This document shows, in pieces, positions 9,460-17,198 of a stretch of DNA of 41,254 nucleotides. The notes under the pieces are model-generated. The model had not been told where the DNA came from. It ran no database searches and worked only from the letters and a program-made list of their open reading frames with translations. The position numbers were made by a program, and so were the translations under genes. Source of the DNA: Akkermansiaceae bacterium (GTDB taxonomy: Bacteria > Verrucomicrobiota > Verrucomicrobiia > Verrucomicrobiales > Akkermansiaceae). Where the stretch lies: the NCBI GenBank assembly GCA_023263995.1, contig JALQTQ010000004.1, positions 1 to 41,254 of the forward strand, written 5' to 3'. How positions within the stretch are numbered: position 1 is the stretch's first letter; each line of letters starts with the position of its first letter.

Positions 9460-10098
9460 CTATCGACGACGGCGAGCAACGAGACCAAGTCCGGCCAGAG
9501 CAGCAAGGAGGCTGGTCGAGGGCTCGGGGATACCAACAGCCGAGAGCTGGAGGCCTTCGGCGAAATTGAAGGCAACCGGTCCGCTCGGCTGAGCGCTAGG
9601 ACTCACGAGGAAACCATACTCAACGGTGGCAGTGGCACCAGTGATGGTGGCGTCAACCGTTCCGAGGTCAGCGTCGTTCTCGTTCTGGAACTGAGTCCCA
9701 AGACGAACAACGCCGAAGAGCGTCGAGCTCGCGAGGGTATCTTGGTCACCGAAAAGGACGAAGACGTCATTTCCAGTGAACGGCGACCCGCCTTCCTTAG
9801 GGATGTTGGCAGAGGTTGAGTTAGGAGCACCGATCAGTCCGTCGAAGACGAAGCTGTTGAGCTCAGAACCGAACTGGGTGATTCCATCACGGACCTGCTC
9901 GCCAGTTGAGCCGACGAAGTCAAAGTCGCTGGCGTAAAAACCAACAGCATAGCTACCGCGGATCGGAGTGCCGGTGTTGTCGAGAATCGGAAGACCAGCG
10001 GTCGGGCTGGTGAAGTTCCGGACGGTAGCGGTGGTCACCGCGCTTGAAAGGGCAACACTTGCGGTAAGCAATGCCGATGCAATTAGGGTTTTTTTCAT
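9460..10098 (-). CDS. PEP-CTERM sorting-domain surface protein
   Basis: The 212 aa protein has a signal peptide (MKKTLIASALLTASVALSSA) and a C-terminal PEP-CTERM anchor: the motif PEPSTS, a hydrophobic helix (LLAALAGLGLVA) and a final RRRR. PEP-CTERM proteins are recognised and cleaved by an exosortase, usually in bacteria that make exopolysaccharide. The mature domain (residues about 21-185) is rich in Thr, Gly, Asp and beta-strand patterns, and I do not recognise a catalytic motif in it. It lies 54 bases downstream of the duplicated secreted protein on the same strand and is followed by a strong terminator, so the two probably form one transcript. The leader before the ATG is A/T-rich with no Shine-Dalgarno. 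No exosortase gene is in this window. Confidence 0.92.
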   Translation of the reverse strand: MKKTLIASALLTASVALSSAVTTATVRNFTSPTAGLPILDNTGTPIRGSYAVGFYASDFDFVGSTGEQVRDGITQFGSELNSFVFDGLIGAPNSTSANIPKEGGSPFTGNDVFVLFGDQDTLASSTLFGVVRLGTQFQNENDADLGTVDATITGATATVEYGFLVSPSAQPSGPVAFNFAEGLQLSAVGIPEPSTSLLAALAGLGLVARRRR

Positions 10099-10152
10099 AA
10101 TAATAATGATCTTTTAGGTTTTAGGTTGAGCATCTTCCTTCAGCCGTGCCGA

Positions 10153-11142
10153 TTAAAGGTCAGCGTAGAAGGAGGGTGCGGAACCGAGGACTGGGTTGTC
10201 GGTCGCGTCGTTCACAATGATGAAACCACTGGGGAGTTCGACGGTGGCCGGATCAACGGCGGCACCACTGTCAAAGTTCGCCCAAGTTGCAAGACCATCG
10301 TCATAGTAGAACTTCTCGAATCCAGCGGCAACCGGAGTCCAGATCTGATCACCACCCGGCGCAAAGAAACCGCCGTTCAGGCCCGACTCATTGGACGCTC
10401 CAAAGAACGATGCCAAGGTGGCGCCGACAGGGTAAATTGAGCTGTAGTAATTGAAGCTACCAGAGCCAGTGAGAGCGAGGGAGGTCGCACCAAGCTTCAC
10501 CGAACCAGAAATCACGAGACTCTCGGTCTCGCCAGTGTCGACAACAATGAAACCATCGGTGTAGACGAGAGGCACGGTGCTTGCATCAACCGCAGCACCT
10601 GTTTCGAAATTGGCCCAAGTAGCGGTTCCGCTATCGTAGTAATACTTAACGAATCCTGCACCTTCGGGGACCCAGATCTGGTCACCACCTGGGGCGAAGA
10701 AACCTTCATCAAGACCAGCGGAATTGGCGGCTCCAAAGACCGAAGCAAGAGTTGCAGAAGGCCGGATTGAGAAAGTGTCCCCTCCAAAGAAATTGTCAGA
10801 GAGATCGTCCGCGAGGGTAACAGTGTCAGAGTTGTCGGCGGGAGTGAAGATCGTCACAGCACCGGCAGCATCGCCCGAGGTCACCTCGAAAATGTGAACA
10901 GCACCCGGAACAAGGCTAGCACCCAATCCGTCGGGAAGGGTCACGGTTGCCCCAACAACGTCAGCCGCTTCGCCGGAGGCAAGAGAGGCTTCGTGGAGGC
11001 GAAGGCCGACATAGTTGAAACCAGAAGTGAGAGCGAGAGTCTCATAACCAACCGGCTTGGACACTGATTCCTGGGCGGCGGCATTCCCGATCACCAGAGC
11101 GGTGAGACCGGCGGCAGCGGCTTTGGTAAGAGTAGTTTTCAT
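10153..11142 (-). CDS. Secreted protein with internal 78-residue duplication, TIGR02597-like
   Basis: The 329 aa protein starts at the ATG at 11142, where the signal peptide MKTTLTKAAAAGLTALVIGNAAA begins. The longer ORF to 11295 adds only non-family sequence. The mature N-terminus (SKPVGYETLALTSGFNYVGLRL) resembles, from memory, the verrucomicrobial secreted family TIGR02597, which has no assigned function. Two 78-residue units follow (about 125-202 and 235-312). Each carries FFAPGGDQIW, a Tyr-rich segment and TWANF(E/D)(T/S)GAAVD, ending in a hydrophobic FI(V/I)V strand. There are no cysteines in the mature protein and no anchor. The leader is A-rich without a Shine-Dalgarno. It is probably co-transcribed with the PEP-CTERM gene downstream. 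The family name is my recollection, while the repeat is read directly. Confidence 0.8.
   Translation of the reverse strand: MKTTLTKAAAAGLTALVIGNAAAQESVSKPVGYETLALTSGFNYVGLRLHEASLASGEAADVVGATVTLPDGLGASLVPGAVHIFEVTSGDAAGAVTIFTPADNSDTVTLADDLSDNFFGGDTFSIRPSATLASVFGAANSAGLDEGFFAPGGDQIWVPEGAGFVKYYYDSGTATWANFETGAAVDASTVPLVYTDGFIVVDTGETESLVISGSVKLGATSLALTGSGSFNYYSSIYPVGATLASFFGASNESGLNGGFFAPGGDQIWTPVAAGFEKFYYDDGLATWANFDSGAAVDPATVELPSGFIIVNDATDNPVLGSAPSFYADL
10207..10770 (-). repeat. Two diverged 234-bp coding repeats inside the TIGR02597-like gene
   Basis: Units at 10537-10770 and 10207-10440 are each exactly 234 bases (78 codons). The proteins align throughout with one single-residue insertion and one deletion. 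They share GFFAPGGDQIW and ATWANF. The DNA has diverged considerably, which points to an old duplication rather than recent slippage. Confidence 0.85.
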
Positions 11143-11172
11143 TTTTGTTTTCGTTTTGTTTGGTGTTGAAGC

Positions 11173-11190
11173 CCCGCACGTGAATGCGGG
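11173..11190 (-). other. Small hairpin in the leader of the TIGR02597-like gene
   Basis: A perfect 6-bp stem (CCCGCA/TGCGGG) with a 6-base loop lies about 30 bases upstream of the ATG at 11142. No T-run follows on either strand, so it is not a standard terminator. It could shape the mRNA leader, but its role is unknown. Confidence 0.35.
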
Positions 11191-11337
11191 TTTCCGCAGG
11201 CAATCCTCTTGCAAGCTACCGATTCTCCCCCATGGCGTCAATGACTTTCTGAGGAGTTTTTGGGGTTTTTCGATTTGTTTCATTTTCCCTAACAAAAACC
11301 GTCCAAAGCCCCTAGATTTCGGCGAATTCGAGACGGC

Positions 11338-12252
11338 TCACCATGAAGAAAGAGTTCGAAAATCCTCGAGGCGTCTCAAAAAACCATCTTTTTTGGCCTT
11401 CTCGAGTGATTTTGTGGAAAAATCTTCGCAGGTGAAGGAAGCGAGGATGGATCCTGCCACAACTGCTTCCTTCAGCTGCCCGAAGTCCGGATTGACCGCC
11501 CGCCGATCTGCCAGAAATCCGGTCAAACCGCCGAGAAAAGTATCGCCCGCTCCGGTGGGGTCGGCGATCTCGCGCAGGGGCCAGGCCCCGCAACGAAAGA
11601 AAGAGCCATCGGGGCCAAAGAGGAGGGCTCCGAATTCCCCGAGTTTGACCACCACATAGCGGGGCCCCTTGGACTGAAGGATCTCACCGCATCGTACGAG
11701 ATTATTAGTATTTGCGAACTCCCGGGCCTCGCCCTCGTTGATGACGAGCAGGTCGATTTTCCGGAGGACCTCGTGGAGTTCCTCATTAGCCACGGTGATC
11801 CAGAGATCCATTGTGTCAGCGACCACGAAGCGTTCGGCGGCGGTGCATTGGGAAAGCATTTGCAGTTGATTCAGGGGTGCCATGTTGGCGAGGACGATGA
11901 AAGGCGCATCGGCGTGTTCTTCGGGCACCGAGACTTGCCAATGCTCAAGAACATTGATCGCGACATTGTGGGTCGTGCGATCATTCATGTTTTCATGGTA
12001 TTCCCCGGTCCAGGTGAACGAGGGTTGGTCGGAGCGCTCCAGGCCGGAAAGTTGCACTCCTTCCCCTTCCAGCATATCGAGGTGCTCGGCGGGGAAATCG
12101 TGACCGATGATCCCAACCAGATGAACCGGGCTGGCGAGTTTGGCAGCGGCCAAGGAGGCGTAGCTGGCCGATCCCCCGAGGAGGCCCTTTCCTTCAGCCG
12201 TCGGGGTTTTGACATTATCAATGGCGACTGAGCCGCCGACGAGTATTTTCAT
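11338..12252 (-). CDS. PfkB-family sugar/nucleoside kinase
   Basis: The 304 aa protein has the ribokinase fold. Its N-terminal GG motif is GLLGGSASYASLAAAKL and its C-terminal PfkB signature is DPTGAGDTFLGGL, which includes the anion hole and catalytic Asp. The small lid (residues about 80-110, WTGEYHENMNDRTTH) does not match a named specificity that I recognise. Family members phosphorylate sugars, nucleosides or hydroxymethylpyrimidine. The start at 12252 gives a four-base ATGA overlap with thiE upstream, which implies translational coupling. Last in accB-accC-thiE-pfkB, it might serve thiamine or nucleoside salvage, but that is inference from position only. Calling it ThiD would be wrong on this evidence. 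Confidence 0.88.
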   Translation of the reverse strand: MKILVGGSVAIDNVKTPTAEGKGLLGGSASYASLAAAKLASPVHLVGIIGHDFPAEHLDMLEGEGVQLSGLERSDQPSFTWTGEYHENMNDRTTHNVAINVLEHWQVSVPEEHADAPFIVLANMAPLNQLQMLSQCTAAERFVVADTMDLWITVANEELHEVLRKIDLLVINEGEAREFANTNNLVRCGEILQSKGPRYVVVKLGEFGALLFGPDGSFFRCGAWPLREIADPTGAGDTFLGGLTGFLADRRAVNPDFGQLKEAVVAGSILASFTCEDFSTKSLEKAKKDGFLRRLEDFRTLSSW

Positions 12253-12881
12253 GGTTGGTATTGGGTGATTTCGAGAGTTGCCTGTTCGGGGTTTTCTGCT
12301 GTCAGGAGATGGGAAACGATCACGAACCGGCGAGCCCCGGCAGCCCACACATGGCCGAGGTTTCCGGGTTTGATGCCCCCGATGCAAAAGGCTGGAATGC
12401 GGGATCCTACTTCTTTTTCCATCGTGGCAATCTCTCCGAGCCCGATGGCGGGACGGCCTTCCTTGGTCGGGGTTGGGTAAAGAGGACCGAACCCAATGTA
12501 GTCCGCCCCCTCGGCGAGAGCTTGGCGGGCTTGGGAGAGGGAATGAGTTGAGCGCCCGATGACCGTCCCGGCAGGCAGGACCCGTCGGGCCTCATCCAGC
12601 GAGCCATCATCCTGCCCCAAATGGAGCCCGTGCGCCCCGGTTTGAAGAGCAAGCTCAAGGTGATCATTGATCACGAAAGGGACCGCAAATTCGTTGCAGA
12701 GAGCTCTGAGTTCCTGTCCCAGTTCGACAAGCGTGGAAGGGGGATGCCCTTTGGCTCGAAGCTGGAGAATGCCGGCTCCTCCCTTCAAGAGCTGACGGGA
12801 AACCCGCAAGGCGTTATCCCCCGAGAGGTATCCAAGATCACAAATGGCGTAGAGCCGGGCCTTTTGAAGTGCCTCCTTCAC
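12249..12881 (-). CDS. thiE: Thiamine-phosphate synthase
   Basis: ThiE joins HMP pyrophosphate and thiazole phosphate to give thiamine phosphate. The TIM-barrel motifs are all present in order: [47 protein letters not shown] and FCIGGI. The ORF opens at an ATG at 12917, overlapping accC by 40 bases. I prefer the GTG at 12881: it overlaps the accC stop as GTGA, has GAGGAA about 12 bases upstream, and gives [15 protein letters not shown], matching where the family begins (about 210 aa). The pfkB-type gene downstream overlaps by ATGA. Other thi genes are not in the window. Confidence 0.92.
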   Translation of the reverse strand: MKEALQKARLYAICDLGYLSGDNALRVSRQLLKGGAGILQLRAKGHPPSTLVELGQELRALCNEFAVPFVINDHLELALQTGAHGLHLGQDDGSLDEARRVLPAGTVIGRSTHSLSQARQALAEGADYIGFGPLYPTPTKEGRPAIGLGEIATMEKEVGSRIPAFCIGGIKPGNLGHVWAAGARRFVIVSHLLTAENPEQATLEITQYQP

Positions 12882-14236
12882 CCGAGCTCTTTTTCCTCGA
12901 GAAACTTGGCGACCCATCCGATGTCGTATTTCCCAGCGATGAAATCGGGATGATCGATGATTTCCTGCTGGAAGGGAATTGTGGTTTTAATGCCCCGAAT
13001 GGTGAACTCCGAAAGCGCCCGCTTCATCCGGGCAATCGCAACCTCCCGGCTGGAGGCGGTGACGATGAGCTTGGCGATCATGGAGTCATAATAGGGGGGG
13101 ACGGTGTATCCAGAGTAGACGTGGGTGTCCACCCGGACGCCTTTGCCGCCGGCCGCATACCAAAGATCAATTGTTCCCGGGCTGGGCGCAAAATTTCGAT
13201 AGGGATCTTCGGCATTGATTCGACACTCGATGGAATGCCCGCGCGGCTCGACTCCGACGACATGTTCCGAGACAGGTTCGCCAGCCGCGATACGGATCTG
13301 CTCCTTGATCAGCTCGCAACCCATCACCTCCTCGGTCACCGGGTGCTCCACCTGGATCCGGGTGTTCATTTCCATGAAATAGAAATCGGTGGCATCGGCG
13401 TTGACGAGATACTCGATGGTCCCGGCGTTGCGGTAGCCAATGGCCTTGATCAAGCGGACCGAGGCCTCTCCCATCTTTTCTCGGAGCTCCGCGGAAATGA
13501 GCGGACTGGGGCATTCTTCAATGATTTTCTGGTTGCGACGTTGCATCGAGCAGTCCCGTTCCCCGAGATGGAGGTAGTTCCCGTGGTCGTCGGCGAGGAT
13601 TTGAAATTCAATGTGGTGGGGATTGAGGACAAGCTTTTCGATGTAGCACTCTCCATTGTTGAAGCAGGCTTCGGCTTCTTTAGAGGCGGCCTGAAACTGC
13701 GACTTGAATTCGCCCTCATTCATCGCGGGGCGCATCCCCCGCCCCCCGCCCCCCGCCGTGGCCTTGATCATCACCGGAAACCCGATTTTTCGGGCGATTT
13801 CAAAACCCTCCTCGACGTCAGTCACAAGCCCGTCGGAGCCTGGAGTGACCGGCACCCCGTTAGCGGTGGCGGTAGCCCGGGCCGTGTTCTTGTCCCCCAT
13901 CATTCGGATCACCTCGGCCGAGGGTCCAATGAACTTGATGTTGCAGCTCTCGCAAATCTCGGCAAAACGGGCGTTTTCGGAAAGAAATCCGTAACCAGGG
14001 TGAATGGCATCAGCTCCGGTGATCTCGGCCGCCGCGATAATACGATCGGGCTTAAGATAGCTTTCCTTGCTGGGACCAGGTCCGATGCAAACCGAGTCGT
14101 CGGCCAACTGGACGTGCATTGAGTCGACATCCGCTTCGGAATAGACAGCTACCGATTCGACACCGAGTTCCCGGCAGGCTCGGATGATACGGAGGGCGAT
14201 TTCGCCACGATTGGCGACGAGGACGCGCGAAAACAT
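12878..14236 (-). CDS. accC: Acetyl-CoA carboxylase, biotin carboxylase subunit
   Basis: The 452 aa protein has the full biotin carboxylase/ATP-grasp layout. The N-terminal domain begins [21 protein letters not shown], and the glycine-rich ATP loop is [12 protein letters not shown] (about 160). Metal and bicarbonate-binding residues lie in [18 protein letters not shown] (about 285-300), and the C-terminal domain contains [13 protein letters not shown]. It carboxylates biotin on AccB using ATP and bicarbonate, the first half-reaction of malonyl-CoA synthesis. It begins 15 bases after accB, and its stop overlaps the thiE start. The carboxyltransferase genes accA and accD are not in the window. 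Confidence 0.97.
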   Translation of the reverse strand: MFSRVLVANRGEIALRIIRACRELGVESVAVYSEADVDSMHVQLADDSVCIGPGPSKESYLKPDRIIAAAEITGADAIHPGYGFLSENARFAEICESCNIKFIGPSAEVIRMMGDKNTARATATANGVPVTPGSDGLVTDVEEGFEIARKIGFPVMIKATAGGGGRGMRPAMNEGEFKSQFQAASKEAEACFNNGECYIEKLVLNPHHIEFQILADDHGNYLHLGERDCSMQRRNQKIIEECPSPLISAELREKMGEASVRLIKAIGYRNAGTIEYLVNADATDFYFMEMNTRIQVEHPVTEEVMGCELIKEQIRIAAGEPVSEHVVGVEPRGHSIECRINAEDPYRNFAPSPGTIDLWYAAGGKGVRVDTHVYSGYTVPPYYDSMIAKLIVTASSREVAIARMKRALSEFTIRGIKTTIPFQQEIIDHPDFIAGKYDIGWVAKFLEEKELG

Positions 14237-14251
14237 AATGATTGGAAGGAA

Positions 14252-14728
14252 TTACTTCACCCGGAAAAGGGCATCACCGAATTGCACCGGAGTCCCGTCA
14301 TCGACGCAAATCTGAGTGATTGTTCCCGATTTCTCGGCCTTGATCTCGTTCATGACCTTCATCGCTTCGATGATGCAGAGGGTCTGACCCTCGCTCACCG
14401 TGTCACCCACATTGACGAAATCGGGCTCCTCGGGCGAAGGCTTTCGATAAAAGGTCCCCACCATGGGCGAGGTGATTTCCTCTCCAGCCGCCACCGGAGC
14501 AGTGGACTCGGTTGCCGGGGCAGAGACGACCACTGGTGCCGGAGCAATCGCTGGAGCCGGGGCCGCAACCGCATTGCCCGAAGGCAGCGACCCGAGAATC
14601 CGCTGAAGATCATCAAAGTCGCTTCCTTTTTTGAGCTTCAGTTTGAATTCATCCTTTTCGAATTGGAATTGCGACAAGCCATGCTCGTCCATCAATTTCA
14701 TGATTTTGCGAATTTCAGCGAGGTCCAC
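14252..14728 (-). CDS. accB: Acetyl-CoA carboxylase, biotin carboxyl carrier protein
   Basis: The 158 aa protein has an N-terminal helix (DLAEIRKIMKLMDEHGL), a long Ala/Pro/Val-rich linker (about 60-90) and a C-terminal biotinyl domain. The biotin lysine lies in CIIEAMKVMNEI (about 123). It carries carboxybiotin between AccC and the carboxyltransferase. The ORF extends to 14845, but the family N-terminus corresponds to the GTG at 14728. An ATG further in (MKLMDEHG) is possible but would truncate the conserved helix. It heads the accB-accC-thiE-pfkB unit and is divergent from the ABC transporter across about 220 bases that must contain promoters for both. There is no strong Shine-Dalgarno. Confidence 0.93.
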   Translation of the reverse strand: MDLAEIRKIMKLMDEHGLSQFQFEKDEFKLKLKKGSDFDDLQRILGSLPSGNAVAAPAPAIAPAPVVVSAPATESTAPVAAGEEITSPMVGTFYRKPSPEEPDFVNVGDTVSEGQTLCIIEAMKVMNEIKAEKSGTITQICVDDGTPVQFGDALFRVK

Positions 14729-14948
14729 GGAGGTCGTTTCGAGGTTAATTGAGCGAGGCTCTCGGGCGGAGTATGACGAATTCGCAAGGATGGGCAACCC
14801 CGAAGGTGCGCGGGAATGGCGGACGGGAATCGTCTCCTCCTGCATTCGGACTTTGCAAGAGGCCCATTTTCCGACAGTTTCTTGGGTCCCGATCAGTCAA
14901 AGCTGGGTTCCTCACCCCCTCAAAACCCCAAACCTCCCGCCGCATCAC

Positions 14949-16732
14949 GTGCTCGAACTGAAAGACGTCTGCTTTACCATCCCAAAAGATGGTGAACCCC
15001 TCAATCTCGTCGACCGCGCCAGCTTGAAAATCCCCCGGGGTCATTTCATGGCCATCGTTGGTCCCTCCGGTTGCGGAAAAACCACCCTACTGAAGACCAT
15101 TGCGGGCCTCAATCCGGAGTCCGACGGCTCGCTTTGGTGGAACGGTCGCAATCTTTCGGAAGACGGTGACCTCGAACCCCACGAAATCGGATACGTCCCA
15201 CAGTTTTCAATCGCTTACGATCAACTGACAGTCGATGAGTCGATCGAGGCTGCCACTCGTTTGCGGGTCAAAACGCGGGGGGCCCGGGAGCTCGACGAGC
15301 GCATCGACAAGGTTCTGGAGGAAACCGGCCTTGCCGCCATCGCCGACCGACCGGTCAGCGTGCTCTCGGGCGGTCAGAAACGTCGTCTTGGCCTTGCCAT
15401 GGAACTGGTCTCACATCCCAAACTGCTCCTCTGCGACGAGGTCACCAGCGGACTGGATCCCCGGTCGGAGCGTGAGATCGTCAATCTCTTGCACGACATT
15501 TCCCGCCGGGAGGGTCGCATTGTCCTCTCGGTGACCCACTCGCTGGCCCACCTGGAACTCTACGACTCCATCCTGGTCCTGCATGAAGGGCGAGTGGCTT
15601 ACCACGGCACCCCGGAGCAACTGACCCACTACTTTTCGGTGGATCATATCGAATTGGTCTACCCCCAGCTGGCCAAACAAGCGTCCGAAAAATGGCGTGT
15701 TTCATGGCTGAAACACTGCCAAGACTACTACCAGAAGCTGGAGCGCAATCGCGAGAATCTCATTCAACAAGGACTCCTCGAAGTCCCCCCGCTGGAAGCC
15801 GGGGAAGAGACCGAGCTCGGGGAAAGCGAGACCGGGGAAAAAGACGTCCGCAAACGACGACCTGTCAATGAAGTGTGTGCTCCCGGGCTTTTCAGTCAGT
15901 TCAATACCCTGCTGGGCCGGCGTCTCCGTATTTTTTTCCGCGACCGCGGGCAGGTGTTCCTGCAACTCGCCATCCTGATCTGCTTTCCTATTCTCGTGGT
16001 CCTCTTTTCGCCGAGGGCCAACGAAAACATGCGGAAGTTCACCGACAACGCGGGAGCATCGGCGCAGCAACGATACGAGGAACAAGCCGGAGTCCAAGCT
16101 GACCGGCTCAAGGTTGGCTCGGCCGTCTCAGGCATTATCATGTTTCAGGTGGTTCTTCTCTCCCTGATGGGCTCCAACAACGCGGCCCGGGAAATCGCCG
16201 GCGAGCGACAGATCCTAGAAAAGGAAAAATTCGGAGGCCTCAGTCCGATCGCCTATCTCATGAGCAAGGTGGTCTTTCTCTCAGGTCTCATCCTTGTGCA
16301 GTCCCTTTGGATGGCGGGCTTTGTCGAGCTCTTTTGGTCCTTCAAGGGCCAATTCGCCCAGCACGCCACCTTTCTTGTCTTGGTCAATGCGGCCATGACC
16401 GCGATCTGCCTCGGAATTTCCAGCCTCATGCGACCGCCGAAAAGGCCTCGCTGCTCTCGGTCTACCTCGTTGGTTTCCAACTCCCCCTCTCCGGTGCGGT
16501 ACTTGCCCTGCCGGAAAAAATCGAGCCGCTCACCCGCCCCTTCATCTCAGCCTACTGGGCCTGGTCAGGGAGTGTCGATTCTCTGTCGGGGGACTACCGC
16601 TCAGCCCTCACCAGCATCAGCGAGACCCAGCTTTCCGCGCTCAACATCTGCTTTTTTGTTCTCCTGATTCATATTACCGTCGGTCTCGCGGCGGCTTGGG
16701 TCGGCACCAGCCGCCCACAATGGGAACACTAG
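14949..16732 (+). pseudogene. ABCG-type ABC transporter (ATPase plus permease) with single-base frameshift
   Basis: The N-terminal ATPase has Walker A GPSGCGKTT (about residues 38-46), Q-loop YVPQ, signature LSGGQKRR, Walker B LLLCDEVTSGLD and H-loop SVTHS. An ABC-2-type membrane half follows, with helices such as FLQLAILICFPILVVLF. This is the half-transporter order of the ABCG/White group, exporting lipids or drugs; the substrate is unknown. The frame breaks just after ISSLM at 16428-16430. The original frame continues as unrelated basic sequence to 16667, while the -1 frame resumes family-like sequence TAEKASLLSVYLVGFQLPLSG and runs to the stop at 16732. One base missing in the Arg codon at 16431-16432 explains it. 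It may be a real inactivation or an assembly error. The start chosen is GTG 14949, because upstream codons are not family-like and overlap accB. Confidence 0.85.
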
Positions 16733-16772
16733 TCATTCTTCAGTATCTCAACCCAACTACCTCTCACGCATC

Positions 16773-17168
16773 ATGCCCCGTCGCGCTAGCTCCGGCGTCA
16801 ATCTCCAAGCCATCCTGATCGGGATCGGTATTCTCGCTCTCCTCCTCGGAGGCGGCTACTTTATCCTCAACAGTAAATCCTCGGCTTTCGACGCCCCCGA
16901 TCTCAACATCGAGGAGGCCCTGGCCAACAGCCGGAGCCTTTCGGGCAACCGATACCAAACCACCGGCAAACTCATTGACCGACGCATCGAGCCTCAGGGC
17001 CAGTTGGTCGTCATCCAAATGGGTGAACAGTCGAACCCAAAACACCTCCCGATCATCATTCCGCCTGACTTCAAGGGCGGCAATCTCAACCTCCAAGCCG
17101 AATACACTTTCCTGATTGAGTTCAACACCAAGGGAGTGGCGGTTGCCATGGACGTTAAACAGCTCTAG
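16773..17168 (+). CDS. Small membrane-anchored protein of unknown function
   Basis: The 131 aa protein has a short basic N-terminus, one hydrophobic helix (about 13-32, ILIGIGILALLLGGGYFIL) and a soluble part that should face the periplasm. The soluble part (about 50-131) has alternating strands, for example YQTTGKLIDRRIEPQGQLVV and a closing KGVAVAMDVKQL. The pattern recalls a small OB-fold-like barrel, but I see no diagnostic motif. It lies 40 bases after the ABC transporter and 30 before the helical-repeat protein on the same strand, so the three are probably co-transcribed. I do not recognise the family and assign no function. Confidence 0.75.
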   Translation: MPRRASSGVNLQAILIGIGILALLLGGGYFILNSKSSAFDAPDLNIEEALANSRSLSGNRYQTTGKLIDRRIEPQGQLVVIQMGEQSNPKHLPIIIPPDFKGGNLNLQAEYTFLIEFNTKGVAVAMDVKQL

Positions 17169-17198
17169 CTTACGGGCGTTAGTCCGAATCAAAATGTC

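Noticed and set aside
12869-14122. Long plus-strand ORF of 417 codons
   Set aside because: It is exactly antisense to accC, whose motifs are certain. Its translation has the His/Gly/Asp-rich look of a reversed reading frame in GC-rich DNA.
16440-16446. Programmed -1 frameshift at AAAAG in the ABC transporter
   Set aside because: No heptameric slippery site is present. The -1 frame already reads family-like Thr-Ala-Glu-Lys before this point, which fits a missing base at 16431-16432 better.
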